Shown: piece after piece, positions 51,931 through 60,886 of the stretch | How the letters are laid out: each line of letters begins with the position of its first letter | How positions within the stretch are numbered: position 1 is the stretch's first letter | Assembly (NCBI GenBank): GCA_963663285.2 | Contig: CAXXNI010000004.1 | Span: 806,001-870,000 of the forward strand | From: CAXXOK01 sp963663285 | Lineage (GTDB): Bacteria > Bacillota > Clostridia > Christensenellales > Aristaeellaceae | DNA length: 64,000 nt | Direction: 5' to 3' | Translations under genes and position numbers: made by a program | The notes under the pieces: model-generated | Told to the model about the DNA's origin: nothing | Database searches by the model: none | The model's input: the letters and a program-made list of their open reading frames with translations, nothing else

Positions 51931-53019
51931 ATGAAGAATTTTGGTTTTGGCTGCATGCGTTTACCCATGAAGCAGGAGGAAGTGGATCTGGAACAGTTTG
52001 CCCGGATGGTGGACCGCTTTATGGAGGCCGGGTTTACCTATTTTGATACGGCGCATGGCTATATACAGGGTAAAAGCGAAACTGCTCTGCGGGAAGGGCT
52101 TACAAAGCGTTACCCGCGGGAGCAGTATGTGCTGACGGATAAAATGACAGCCAATTATTTTAACAGCAAGGATGACCTGCCCGGCTTTTTTGCGATGCAG
52201 CTTGCACAAACCGGCGTGGAATACTTCGACTATTATCTGCTGCACGCCATTACGGAGACGAATTACAGCAAGTTTGAGCGCTGCGAAACCTTCGCGTTTG
52301 GCAAGGCGCTGAAAGAAGAGGGGAAAATCAAGCATCTGGGGCTTTCCTTTCATGGCAAGGCGAAGCTGCTGGATCAGGTTCTGACCGACCACCCGGAGAT
52401 TGAGGTGGTACAGGTGCAGTTTAATTATGTCGATTACGATGACCCCACCATTCAGAGCAAAGCGGTGTACGATGTATGCATCAAGCATCAAAAACCCGTT
52501 ATTATCATGGAACCGTGCAAAGGCGGCGGGCTGATTAACCTGCCTGCGGAGGCGCAGGCGGTACTGGATGGGCTGGGCGGCAGCGCAGCCAGCTACGCAA
52601 TTCGCTATACGGCCTCGTTCCCCGGTGTGATGATGGTGCTCAGCGGCATGAGCAACCTTGCGCAGCTGGAGGAAAACATCGGCATTATGGGCGAATTTCA
52701 GCCGATGAACGATCAGGAGGTGCAGGCGATTGCCAAAGTGCGCGCAATTATGAAAAAGCAGGATTTCATTGCCTGCACTGCGTGCCGTTATTGCGTGGAG
52801 GGCTGCCCGCAGCACATCTCGATTCCGGATCTATTTGCTTGCTACAACGCGCAAAAGCAGTATCATGATGGTAATAGCACGTTCTATTATTCCATCAATA
52901 CCGACGGCCGGCGAAAAGCATCCGATTGCATCCGGTGCGGCAAATGCGAGCCGGTTTGCCCCCAACATCTGCCGATTCGTGATCTGCTGGCGGATGTGGC
53001 AAAGGTGCTGGAAGCATAA
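51931..53019 (+). CDS. Aldo/keto reductase with C-terminal 2x[4Fe-4S] ferredoxin domain
   Basis: A 362-residue enzyme. The aldo/keto reductase barrel (1-280) shows FGFGCMRLPM, FDTAHGY (catalytic Asp and Tyr), TDKM (Lys) and HAI in place of the usual His motif. The tail carries two CX2CX2CX3CP motifs: CTACRYCVEGCP and CIRCGKCEPVCP. Such fusions are common in anaerobes and may link ferredoxin to carbonyl reduction. ATG 51931 is preferred, with GAGG 8 bp upstream. Driven by the MerR promoter 250 bp upstream, so probably induced by reactive aldehydes. Confidence 0.87.
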   Translation: MKNFGFGCMRLPMKQEEVDLEQFARMVDRFMEAGFTYFDTAHGYIQGKSETALREGLTKRYPREQYVLTDKMTANYFNSKDDLPGFFAMQLAQTGVEYFDYYLLHAITETNYSKFERCETFAFGKALKEEGKIKHLGLSFHGKAKLLDQVLTDHPEIEVVQVQFNYVDYDDPTIQSKAVYDVCIKHQKPVIIMEPCKGGGLINLPAEAQAVLDGLGGSAASYAIRYTASFPGVMMVLSGMSNLAQLEENIGIMGEFQPMNDQEVQAIAKVRAIMKKQDFIACTACRYCVEGCPQHISIPDLFACYNAQKQYHDGNSTFYYSINTDGRRKASDCIRCGKCEPVCPQHLPIRDLLADVAKVLEA

Positions 53020-53086
53020 AAGAAGCTAGCCTTCTACATTCCTGCGGTGTCGCGGGCGCGGATGTACGCGGTGCATCGTACTTGGA

Positions 53087-53130
53087 AAGCCTCCGGCTTA
53101 TATGGCAGACCGGAGGCTTCCTGTTTTTTT
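53087..53130 (+). terminator. Terminator after the aldo/keto reductase
   Basis: Perfect 10-bp stem AAGCCTCCGG/CCGGAGGCTT, then CCTG and seven T. Confidence 0.88.
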
Positions 53131-53259
53131 GACAGCTCCATGGCCTGCGCTTTATAGTAAGTTTTGTACGCTTTTTCTGCGGATATTCCCCCTTGTTTTT
53201 ATACTGGTTTTTCAATACAATGAGGCTGCTATAAGACCGAGCAGGGAGAAACCGAAGAA

Positions 53260-54522
53260 ATGAATGCAAAGACCAAACAAAACGGGCTGATCCAGACTAT
53301 TACGCATCTTACAGGCAACCAGCGCGCCTGCCTGTATACCGAACCGCTGTGGGGTATTCCCTACAACCTGTACCTGCCCTTCGTATCTGTGTATATGGCG
53401 GCGCTGGGCATGTCGCCGACGATGATCGGGCTGATGGGCACGCTGTTTCTGGCTTCGCAGATGGTATGGGCGCTGCTGAGCGGCGTGATTACCGATAAAT
53501 TGGGCCGCCGCGTGACGACGTTGATTTTTGATACCATCAGCTGGAGCGTGCCGACCTTTTTGTGGATGCTCGCGCAGGATTACCGGTGGTTTCTGGTGGC
53601 TGCGATTTTTAACGGCGCGTGGCGTGTAACCGAAACGTCATGGGGGCTGCTGCTGATTGAGGATGCGCGGCAGGATCAGCTGGTGCACCTGTACTCCATT
53701 ATGCACGTGGCGGGGCTGGTCGCCGGGTTTGTTGCCCCGGTTGCATATTTCTTTGTGCAAAAATATTCCGTCGTACCCACCATGCGGGTACTGTACGGCA
53801 TTACCTGCCTGATGATGACCACCAAGTTTATTGTGCTCTTTTTTACCACGCATGAAACCTCCGTAGGGATGCGCCGCATGGAGGAAGCCCGGAAAATCAG
53901 CCTGTTGAAACGCCTGTGGGACAGCCGCAAAGTGCTATACCATATGCTAAAAACCCGTCGCACCATGCTCACGGTTGCGCTGATTGCCTGTTTTGCGGGT
54001 GTCAAAGCGGTAAACGATGCTTTCTGGCCGCTGCTGGTAACCGAAAAGCTGGGCATTGCAGCCGAGAACCTGAGCCTGTTTTCCACGGTGAAAACACTCT
54101 TGATGCTGGGATGCTATTTCGTTATCGTGCCCAGGTTGGATCTGCGGCGCTTCCGCAACCCCGTAGTGCTGGGCCTGCTGCTGTTTGCGGGGCAGGAAGC
54201 GCTGATGCTGCTGATGCCGCAGGGCGCATATGTGCTGGTAGCGCTGACGGTGGTCATGGAGGCGCTGGCGCTGAGCATGCTCAACCCGCTGACGACCTCG
54301 CTGCAAATGGTGAATATCGACCGGGAAGAGCGGGCGCGAATGCTGGGATTCTTTTATGCGCTTTGCATGCTGATTACTGCGCCGCTGAGTACCATCGCCG
54401 GGGTGTTGGCCGAGGTAGACCGCGCACTGCCCTTTACCCTCAACCTGGGGCTGACGGTGGTTGCGCTGCTGTTGATTATCCCGCTGTGGAAGCTGGGTTT
54501 GCCGGAAGCGGAAGAAACCTAA
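53260..54522 (+). CDS. MFS transporter
   Basis: A 420-residue major-facilitator protein with about twelve helices. The inter-helix 2-3 loop SGVITDKLGRRVTTL is the MFS signature. No specific subfamily motif is recognised, so it could be a drug, sugar or metabolite carrier. ATG 53260, weak GGGAG 11 bp upstream. Monocistronic, flanked by two terminators. Confidence 0.83.
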   Translation: MNAKTKQNGLIQTITHLTGNQRACLYTEPLWGIPYNLYLPFVSVYMAALGMSPTMIGLMGTLFLASQMVWALLSGVITDKLGRRVTTLIFDTISWSVPTFLWMLAQDYRWFLVAAIFNGAWRVTETSWGLLLIEDARQDQLVHLYSIMHVAGLVAGFVAPVAYFFVQKYSVVPTMRVLYGITCLMMTTKFIVLFFTTHETSVGMRRMEEARKISLLKRLWDSRKVLYHMLKTRRTMLTVALIACFAGVKAVNDAFWPLLVTEKLGIAAENLSLFSTVKTLLMLGCYFVIVPRLDLRRFRNPVVLGLLLFAGQEALMLLMPQGAYVLVALTVVMEALALSMLNPLTTSLQMVNIDREERARMLGFFYALCMLITAPLSTIAGVLAEVDRALPFTLNLGLTVVALLLIIPLWKLGLPEAEET

Positions 54523-54599
54523 CAATCCAATAGATTTGCCGGGGGTACAGGGGCGAAAACCAAAAGCCCGCTTGGACCCGGTAAATCGTATTATAGAGA

Positions 54600-54640
54600 G
54601 CACCCGTCCTTGCGTAGCTGCAAGGACGGGTGCATTTTAT
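54600..54640 (+). terminator. Terminator after the MFS gene
   Basis: Perfect 14-bp stem GCACCCGTCCTTGC/GCAAGGACGGGTGC with loop GTAGCT, then ATTTTATTT. Confidence 0.88.
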
Positions 54641-54673
54641 TTGCTATCAATTCGAGGTGTATTCATTTAAAAA

Positions 54674-55552
54674 TCAGGTGGCTTTACCCGTCAGTTCCCG
54701 GGTCATCTGTTTTCCGGTCGGCGAAGCCGCAAGCCCGCCCAGCCCGGTTTCCTTCAGGGATTCGGGCATACTGTCGCCAACTTTACGCATCGCGTCGATC
54801 ACCTCATCCGGCGGGATGATGCTTTGGATGCCCGCCAGCGCCATATCCGCGCAAGAGACGGCGTTGAGCGCCCCGATGACGTTGCGCTTTACGCAGGGTA
54901 CCTCCACCAGCCCGGCAACCGGATCGCAAACCAGCCCCAACAGGTTTTGCAGGGCGAAACCGACGGATGCGGCCATCTGCTCTGCGCTGCCGCCGCGCAG
55001 GTATACCAGCGCCGCTGCCGTCATGGCGGACGCCGAACCAATTTCCGCCTGGCAGCCGCCCGCAGCCCCGGAAATGGAAGCGCGGCTTGCGATGATCTCC
55101 CCAAAGCCCGCCGCCACATAAAGCGCCTCTACCATTTGCGTATCCGGCGCGTGGTGTTCTTCCTGATAGGTTATAAGCACGGCGGGCAGCACCCCGCAGG
55201 AGCCTGCTGTGGGCGCAGCGACGATGCGCTTCATGCAGGCATTGGATTCGGCCATTTGCAGCGCACGCGCAATAATTTTGCCGCTGAACGCACCGCTGAT
55301 TGCCGTGCCTGTGTCTACTGCCTGCTGCATACGCGCCCCGTCGCCCCCGACCATGCCGCTGACCGACCGCAGAGCGCCGTTATACCGCGTGGAAGCGCCG
55401 CGCATCTCCTGCCAAAGGGCGTTCATGCGGGCTAGCGAGTCCTCGCGCTTGCTTTGGCGTTCCTTCAAATCGTTTTCCAATATCAGCGTCCATAAAGCTG
55501 CGCCGCTTTGCGCCTGTTCGCTAAGCATATCCTGTATTGATGCAAAAGCCAT
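54674..55552 (-). CDS. sdaAA: L-serine dehydratase, alpha subunit
   Basis: A 292-residue iron-sulfur subunit. Deaminates L-serine to pyruvate and ammonia with a [4Fe-4S] cluster; candidate ligand cysteines lie in GGCQAEIG, LVCDPVAG and VEVPCVKRN, with the SCGVLPA motif upstream. ATG 55552 follows GGGGAG by 9 bp. The beta subunit gene lies directly upstream (44 bp), forming a two-gene operon of the clostridial heteromeric enzyme. Confidence 0.92.
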   Translation of the reverse strand: MAFASIQDMLSEQAQSGAALWTLILENDLKERQSKREDSLARMNALWQEMRGASTRYNGALRSVSGMVGGDGARMQQAVDTGTAISGAFSGKIIARALQMAESNACMKRIVAAPTAGSCGVLPAVLITYQEEHHAPDTQMVEALYVAAGFGEIIASRASISGAAGGCQAEIGSASAMTAAALVYLRGGSAEQMAASVGFALQNLLGLVCDPVAGLVEVPCVKRNVIGALNAVSCADMALAGIQSIIPPDEVIDAMRKVGDSMPESLKETGLGGLAASPTGKQMTRELTGKAT

Positions 55553-55596
55553 GTGCCATTTCTCCCCGGCCTGTACCACAAGGGTTGGGGCCTTCG

Positions 55597-56259
55597 TTAT
55601 TCCTCAATGTTCAGGTAGGTTACCTTTAATATGCCCTTAATGCCTGTCAGCAGGGTAATCACATCCGGGGGCACGGGTTCGTCGGTCTCCAGTACCATTA
55701 CGGCATAACCGCCGCATACATCGCGGTACAGCTGCATGGTGGCAATGTTGATTGCCCGGTTAAACAGCGCCGAGGTGACCTCGGCAACATGGCCGGGCTG
55801 ATCGAGATTATGGATAATCAGCGTGGGGTATTCGCCCGAAATGTTGGCGTCCTGCTGGTCGATCTTGACGATTTTTACCTTGCCGCCGCCAACCGAGGAC
55901 GCGATGACTTCGATATGCCGCCCGTCTTTTCCAACTGCACGAATGAGCGCGGTGTTCGGGTGCCGGTTGGCCAGTTCGATAACCCCGAAGGATACGCAAA
56001 GCGACTCGGCTTTGGCAATGGCAAGACTGCCCGGTATACGCTCGTCATCGGGCTTCATGCCCAGCAAACCCGCAACAATAGCCTTGTCGGTACCGTGTCC
56101 CTTGCCGGTGGCGGCAAAGGAACCGTGCATGTAAATTTCGGCCGAAACAGGCGGCTCGCCCAGCAGCTTGCGGGTAATATAGCCTATGCGTACCGCGCCG
56201 GCTGTGTGGGAACTGGAAGGGCCTACCATAACTGGCCCCAGAATATCAAATATGCTCAT
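55597..56259 (-). CDS. sdaAB: L-serine dehydratase, beta subunit (with ACT domain)
   Basis: A 220-residue subunit. N-terminal MSIFDILGPVMVGPSSSHTAGAVRIG contains the serine-binding SSSHT motif. The C-terminal 80 residues are an ACT domain (TLIIHNLDQPGHVAEVTSAL). ATG 56259 follows GGGAG; the frame upstream of it is not coding-like. It lies 100 bp after the DUF4832 gene, and may have its own promoter. Confidence 0.92.
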   Translation of the reverse strand: MSIFDILGPVMVGPSSSHTAGAVRIGYITRKLLGEPPVSAEIYMHGSFAATGKGHGTDKAIVAGLLGMKPDDERIPGSLAIAKAESLCVSFGVIELANRHPNTALIRAVGKDGRHIEVIASSVGGGKVKIVKIDQQDANISGEYPTLIIHNLDQPGHVAEVTSALFNRAINIATMQLYRDVCGGYAVMVLETDEPVPPDVITLLTGIKGILKVTYLNIEE

Positions 56260-56359
56260 GCTATCTCCCGGTTTTAGCGGACATCCGTATGGACTGCCCG
56301 CCTTTGATACCCAGTGTTTCGCGCCGGATTGCAAATTCTCCTGCCGCAACGGGAAACCG

Positions 56360-57697
56360 CTACGGGGTAACCGTAAGCAGCTGGTACCAGCCGCCATCCT
56401 CCGGTACATCCATCGCCAGTGCCACACCCGGTTCGCCGGTTTGCGGATCGAGGATTCCCGCAGAGACGGTGAATACTGTGCCTGGCGCAGCCGGCAGCGA
56501 AAGGCTGACGGTTTGCGGGGTTTCCGGCAGTACCGTCAGCAGATCCAGCGAAAGCGGAATTACCTGCGCGTCCATGCCTTCGCTTTGCAGGCGGATGGCA
56601 GGCGTCCACCCGAAATAAAAAGGCGCATTACCGCTGTTTTCCCACGTGAAGGATAGCGTAGCCGACGAATCCGACAGGGTGACCGAGGCAGCTGATACCC
56701 GCAGCCGATACCCCAGCGAGGAGAGCAGCTGGTTTAGCCCCGCCTGCTGCGCGCCGTCTTTTTCCACGTTTACAAAGCTGCCCGGCCCAATCCAGCTGGT
56801 GTGGGAACGGGCAAATAGCGACAGGGTTTGGGTAAGCTCGCTGCCCAGCACAGCCGGTATATCCAGCCCGGTTGCCAGCTCGCCGCCGATAGGCGCACTC
56901 TGCCAGCCGCTTTGCATGGGCACAAGCGCGTCTTCCTCCCCGGTTTCGTTATATACGCCGCCCTGTGCTATCCACGCAAGCCATGTTCCGGTAGCGTCGG
57001 GATCGCCCGACGTATCGTTATACAGCCCCAGCCCGTTTGTCTTGGCAAAACGGAAGGGGCGGCGCATCATCAGCTTTACGTGGGTGAAAACATCGGTATA
57101 GGCGCTTGCATACGCATCGCGCACCGCTACCTGCGGCATGGCTCCGGCTTTCGTATGCACGTGCCATTCGCCCCAGTGCCCCAGCGAGCCCAGCTCGATA
57201 TACGCCACAAAGGGGTCGCTGTCGTAGCGTGCAGCCAGCGCCGCGATGGCACGCCGGTGCGCGTCAATCAGCGTTTCGTTGGTATAATCCGGGCAGTAGC
57301 CCCGCCCGTAGGAAACGTTATAATACTTGCCGTCCTTCGTTTGCTCATATAGCCACTGGGGAATATCCAGATGCTTCTTGCTCCCCGGTACATCCATCAC
57401 AAACCGGAGGATCAGGTGCTTTCCCTGCTCTTTCCAAAGCGTGAAATGATTTTCTTCCTCAAAAGAGGCAAAATCATACACGCCGGGTTCCGGCTCAAAG
57501 TCGGCCCAGCGGAGATTGGCGTACACCAATGTGAAGGGCTGCTGGCGCTCCTGATCGTTATTGGCCCATGTAGCGCAGCCGATGTACGGGTTTAGGAGTG
57601 TCTGCCCGCCGTCCGCATACGCAGCCGTAACGGTTGCGGCTTGTGCGGACACGGGCAAAAAACACAGCAGAGCCAGCAGAATGAGCAATTTACGCAT
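56360..57697 (-). CDS. Secreted DUF4832 protein (possible glycoside hydrolase)
   Basis: A 445-residue exported protein: signal peptide MRKLLILLALLCFLPVSAQA, then a TIM-barrel-like DUF4874/DUF4832 body (YANLRWADFEPEPGVYDF, LGSLGHWGEWHVHTK) and a C-terminal beta-sandwich (about 330-445). Acidic residues in ELGSLGHWGEWH suggest a glycosidase-like site, not proven. Last gene of the Pel-like cluster, 11 bp after the DUF4956 gene; may trim or modify the exopolysaccharide outside the cell. Confidence 0.78.
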   Translation of the reverse strand: MRKLLILLALLCFLPVSAQAATVTAAYADGGQTLLNPYIGCATWANNDQERQQPFTLVYANLRWADFEPEPGVYDFASFEEENHFTLWKEQGKHLILRFVMDVPGSKKHLDIPQWLYEQTKDGKYYNVSYGRGYCPDYTNETLIDAHRRAIAALAARYDSDPFVAYIELGSLGHWGEWHVHTKAGAMPQVAVRDAYASAYTDVFTHVKLMMRRPFRFAKTNGLGLYNDTSGDPDATGTWLAWIAQGGVYNETGEEDALVPMQSGWQSAPIGGELATGLDIPAVLGSELTQTLSLFARSHTSWIGPGSFVNVEKDGAQQAGLNQLLSSLGYRLRVSAASVTLSDSSATLSFTWENSGNAPFYFGWTPAIRLQSEGMDAQVIPLSLDLLTVLPETPQTVSLSLPAAPGTVFTVSAGILDPQTGEPGVALAMDVPEDGGWYQLLTVTP

Positions 57698-57708
57698 AAC
57701 GGTTCCTT

Positions 57709-58407
57709 TTAGTCGACGTAGTCGCCGCTGTACTGCACCATGGTTAAATCCACAATGCCTTCCATATTGCGAAGCTGATCCACAAAGGCGAGGCCGCCGC
57801 GTTTTACACGTACCTCCACAGCCATTTCCACATCGTGCTTGCGCAGCGTTTTGGACTTGATTTTATACGGACGCGTACCCAGTACCCGGCGGATCATCTC
57901 GTCCATGCCGTCCTGATTATAGTGCACCAGCAGGATGTACAACTCTTCCCGCGGGGATTTGCGGCGTTTGAAAACCAACAGAATGATGGTCATAATCACC
58001 AGTATCGCCAGCGCCACCAGGAACATGCCTGCGCCGACCGCAATGCCGGATGCGACCGCCCAGAACAGGTAGAGCAGATCCATCGGGTCCTTGATGGCCG
58101 TGCGGTAACGCACAATGGATAATGCGCCCACCATGCCCAGCGACAGCGTAATGTTGGACTGGATGGTGACGATAATGCCGCAGGTAAGCACCGTCATGCC
58201 GATGAGCGTAACGGCGAAGGTGCGGCTGTACACAACCCCCGCGTACGTGCCGCGGTACAGCGCGTACAGAAACAGCCCGATCAGCAGGGAAAGAACCAGG
58301 TAAGCGGCGGATTCTAAAAAGCTTTGCGTGGTGAAGCCTTGCAGAAAGGAGCCGCTATCCAGAAATGATTGCTTGAAAATATCCTGAAAACTCAATGTGC
58401 TGTCCAT
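57709..58407 (-). CDS. DUF4956 membrane protein
   Basis: A 232-residue protein: three to four membrane helices in the first 130 residues (LVLSLLIGLFLYALYRGTYA, TLSLGMVGALSIVRYRTAIK) and a soluble C-terminal domain of mixed alpha/beta character (VEVRVKRGGLAFVDQLRNMEGIVDLTMVQYSGD). The family typically accompanies VTC polyphosphate polymerase and CotH genes. It overlaps the VTC gene by 16 bp. Precise role unknown. Confidence 0.82.
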   Translation of the reverse strand: MDSTLSFQDIFKQSFLDSGSFLQGFTTQSFLESAAYLVLSLLIGLFLYALYRGTYAGVVYSRTFAVTLIGMTVLTCGIIVTIQSNITLSLGMVGALSIVRYRTAIKDPMDLLYLFWAVASGIAVGAGMFLVALAILVIMTIILLVFKRRKSPREELYILLVHYNQDGMDEMIRRVLGTRPYKIKSKTLRKHDVEMAVEVRVKRGGLAFVDQLRNMEGIVDLTMVQYSGDYVD

Positions 58408-59129
58408 GGAAATCCCTCCGTTTGCAATATGGATGTATCTTTGACCGCGGCATCGTAGCAGAGTACGTACTTGGACGCCGCCGTGAAGTCGCTTGCGCCC
58501 AGCGGCAGCAATTGCCGGATCATACCGGGCAGGAACGTCGTAAATTTCACCTCGAGGATCATTTTATCCCCCGGGATCACATCGCAGGTCGGCAGCCCGG
58601 GATCGAGCAGCGAAAACGTACCCAGTCCCGCCCGTACATGCTTATCAAAGGTGATGCGCACATCGCCCGCCTCCATAATGAACGGCTCGCGGTCATAATC
58701 CACCATCACGCGCGGGCGCATCAGGTTGGATGTGCACTCGTAATAAAACTCTTTCAGCAGGTTATGGCCGCCCTCCAGCAGGGCTTCGTATTCGCCGTCC
58801 AGCACGCAGCCTACCTGCCGCAGGGTCATGGGTGCGCTCTCTTTGTGGATGTACTGGCCGTACTTGGTTTTGCGTTCCAGCCGGATGCTGCGGCTGGAGC
58901 AGTTGTATACGCGGATGCGGTACTTGCACCGCGTAAGCACGCCCTGTTCCTTATCGTGATAGGCGGTCTGCCGGTAATCGTCAAAATACAGGCTGCGCAC
59001 GGTGTACTCGCCGGTCGGCCCGGCGTTGGGGTCGGGCACCATCAGTGTGGACAGGCGCATACGCAGCAGCGCCCAATCCGGATGGTTGATGAGGTATTTC
59101 AGCTCGTGGCGGTAACCCGGTCTGCTCAT
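58392..59129 (-). CDS. VTC-domain protein (polyphosphate polymerase-like)
   Basis: A 245-residue tunnel-fold protein. Opening RHELKYLI and a series of conserved basic residues (RSLYFDD, KYRIRVYN, RLERKTKYG), RVMVDYDREPF and a final ILEVKFTTFLPGMIRQLL match the VTC domain (CYTH superfamily), which in yeast makes polyphosphate from ATP. In bacterial Pel-type loci its role is not established. Overlaps the CotH-like gene by 4 bp. Confidence 0.85.
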   Translation of the reverse strand: MSRPGYRHELKYLINHPDWALLRMRLSTLMVPDPNAGPTGEYTVRSLYFDDYRQTAYHDKEQGVLTRCKYRIRVYNCSSRSIRLERKTKYGQYIHKESAPMTLRQVGCVLDGEYEALLEGGHNLLKEFYYECTSNLMRPRVMVDYDREPFIMEAGDVRITFDKHVRAGLGTFSLLDPGLPTCDVIPGDKMILEVKFTTFLPGMIRQLLPLGASDFTAASKYVLCYDAAVKDTSILQTEGFPWTAH

Positions 59130-60886
59130 ACGGGGTTCACCACCGTTCCATCCGCTAAAACAGTAAACGTGCGCATGCCCGTGTGCACGCCTGTGGCTGT
59201 TTCTACCTGGTCAAAAGCCGCTTGGGTATGACCGCCTTCGTTGACGGCGGTTACGCGCCAGTAGTATGTGCCCGCGGGCAGCAGGGGGGCGGTGGCTTCG
59301 GTTGCCAGCTGGTTTTTACTTTCCCACACAAGGGTGGAAGCGTCAAACGTCCAATCGGTGGCAATCTGCACATCGTAGGTGATAAACTCGCCGTCAAAAT
59401 CGTACGAGGCGTTCCATGCAATCTGCAAGCCCAAAGCGCCGGTCTCAATATTGGCTAAATAGAACGGCATGGGCTTTGCGAGCGAGTCCAGATAATACTG
59501 GTACGCCGTATCGGTATCGTAGGGAAGCTGATCGTATATTTCCTCCAGCGTACCTGTTGGCACCTGCATGTTGATGGCGTCGGGCATTACGGCGGTGTAA
59601 GCGTCCACTACGGTGCGGTACTGCGTAATCAGCGAGGCGATTTTTTGCGGCGTAATCTGCTTGTGCAGCAGTTCAACCTTTGCGGTCAGCGCTTCGCGGT
59701 ATTCTGCCACGCGCAGCATACGGTTAAAGAGCACCACGCTCCAATAATCGGATATCCCTTTGGTCCACTCGCCCTCCGTCCACGTGTTTTGCAGTATTTC
59801 ATCCTCGGAGTAGGACAGGCATCCGTCGCCGTCCCAGCAGAGGTAATACCAGGTGGAGCTGTTCACGGGGCTGTAGAGCAGATAGTTCTGGGCGTTGCTG
59901 TCCGGGTTGCCCATCAGGATATTGTAGGCAAGGTAGCTGGTGAGGTTGTCCAGATTGAAATAATTGCTGATCACATCCTCAATGGGGATGCTGTAATCAT
60001 TTACCGCGTCCAGCATAGCAAGCAGCTTGGTATGGTCCTGCCCGGTTTTGGGCTCCAGTATTTCGCTGAAGGTGTCCAAATCGTAATCCGGATCGGTTGC
60101 CAGCTTCAGTTGGTCGGCATAGCGGTACATTTCGCAAATATTGGCTTTGTACAGGTTGCCGTTCTGGCTGAGGCTGTGGTTGCGCAGGTAGCGGCTGTTG
60201 GGCAGCTCTACCTGTGTAAACAGGCCGTAATCGGTAAAAGCGGTTTCCGGCACATCGGCGGTTTCATCCTTTATGTAGACGTGCACAAACTGCGTGCGCA
60301 GGCTGGTCATGCCGGGTACGTCCTGCAGCAGGGTGAAAAACAGCATGTTGCGTAGCCGCGTCGGATCACCGGGGTGCTTGTTAATGGCAATCGCCCGCTG
60401 ATCGCGCCAGAGACCGGCGCTGCTGAACAGCGTAAGGCGGTAGGACTTTTGCGGATAACCCGTGCTGGTGCGCCCGCGTACATTGAGCGAAGCGTTGGCG
60501 GCATAATCGCCGAAGCCGACCTTGCCGGACAGGGGGCCTGTCTCGTCGCCGACCTGAAACAGCGCCGTGGTGAGGATTTTCTCGACATTGGTCATTCCCT
60601 GCGTGTTGCGGTACGTATTGACCTGTGCAAACGTGTTATCCGTGCCGTCGGCAGCACTGCCCTTGCGGATGGTCAGGTAAAAACAAACCACATCCGTAGG
60701 GTCGTATGCAGCATATAAATCGGGATCATCCTGCAAGACAAGGGCATTGATATCCGCCGTTGCCGCCTTGGCGACCTCGTTTTGGGCAGGCGCGGCTGTT
60801 TCGCCGGTTGTATCGGTCTGCTGGGCGCAGCCCGTCAGCAGCAGGCAGGCAGCCAGCAGCGCCGCTAAGGAACGCTTCCGTTTCAT
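59126..60886 (-). CDS. CotH kinase-family lipoprotein with fibronectin-like tail
   Basis: A 586-residue surface lipoprotein: LLLTGC lipobox, CotH protein-kinase-like domain (about 60-480) with NVRGRTSTGYPQKSYRLTLF and the metal-binding WDGDGCLSYSED, then a fibronectin-like beta domain (about 480-586) with YYWRVTAVNEGG. CotH proteins are atypical kinases first known from spore coat. Its ATG overlaps the pelG stop. Confidence 0.85.
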   Translation of the reverse strand: MKRKRSLAALLAACLLLTGCAQQTDTTGETAAPAQNEVAKAATADINALVLQDDPDLYAAYDPTDVVCFYLTIRKGSAADGTDNTFAQVNTYRNTQGMTNVEKILTTALFQVGDETGPLSGKVGFGDYAANASLNVRGRTSTGYPQKSYRLTLFSSAGLWRDQRAIAINKHPGDPTRLRNMLFFTLLQDVPGMTSLRTQFVHVYIKDETADVPETAFTDYGLFTQVELPNSRYLRNHSLSQNGNLYKANICEMYRYADQLKLATDPDYDLDTFSEILEPKTGQDHTKLLAMLDAVNDYSIPIEDVISNYFNLDNLTSYLAYNILMGNPDSNAQNYLLYSPVNSSTWYYLCWDGDGCLSYSEDEILQNTWTEGEWTKGISDYWSVVLFNRMLRVAEYREALTAKVELLHKQITPQKIASLITQYRTVVDAYTAVMPDAINMQVPTGTLEEIYDQLPYDTDTAYQYYLDSLAKPMPFYLANIETGALGLQIAWNASYDFDGEFITYDVQIATDWTFDASTLVWESKNQLATEATAPLLPAGTYYWRVTAVNEGGHTQAAFDQVETATGVHTGMRTFTVLADGTVVNPV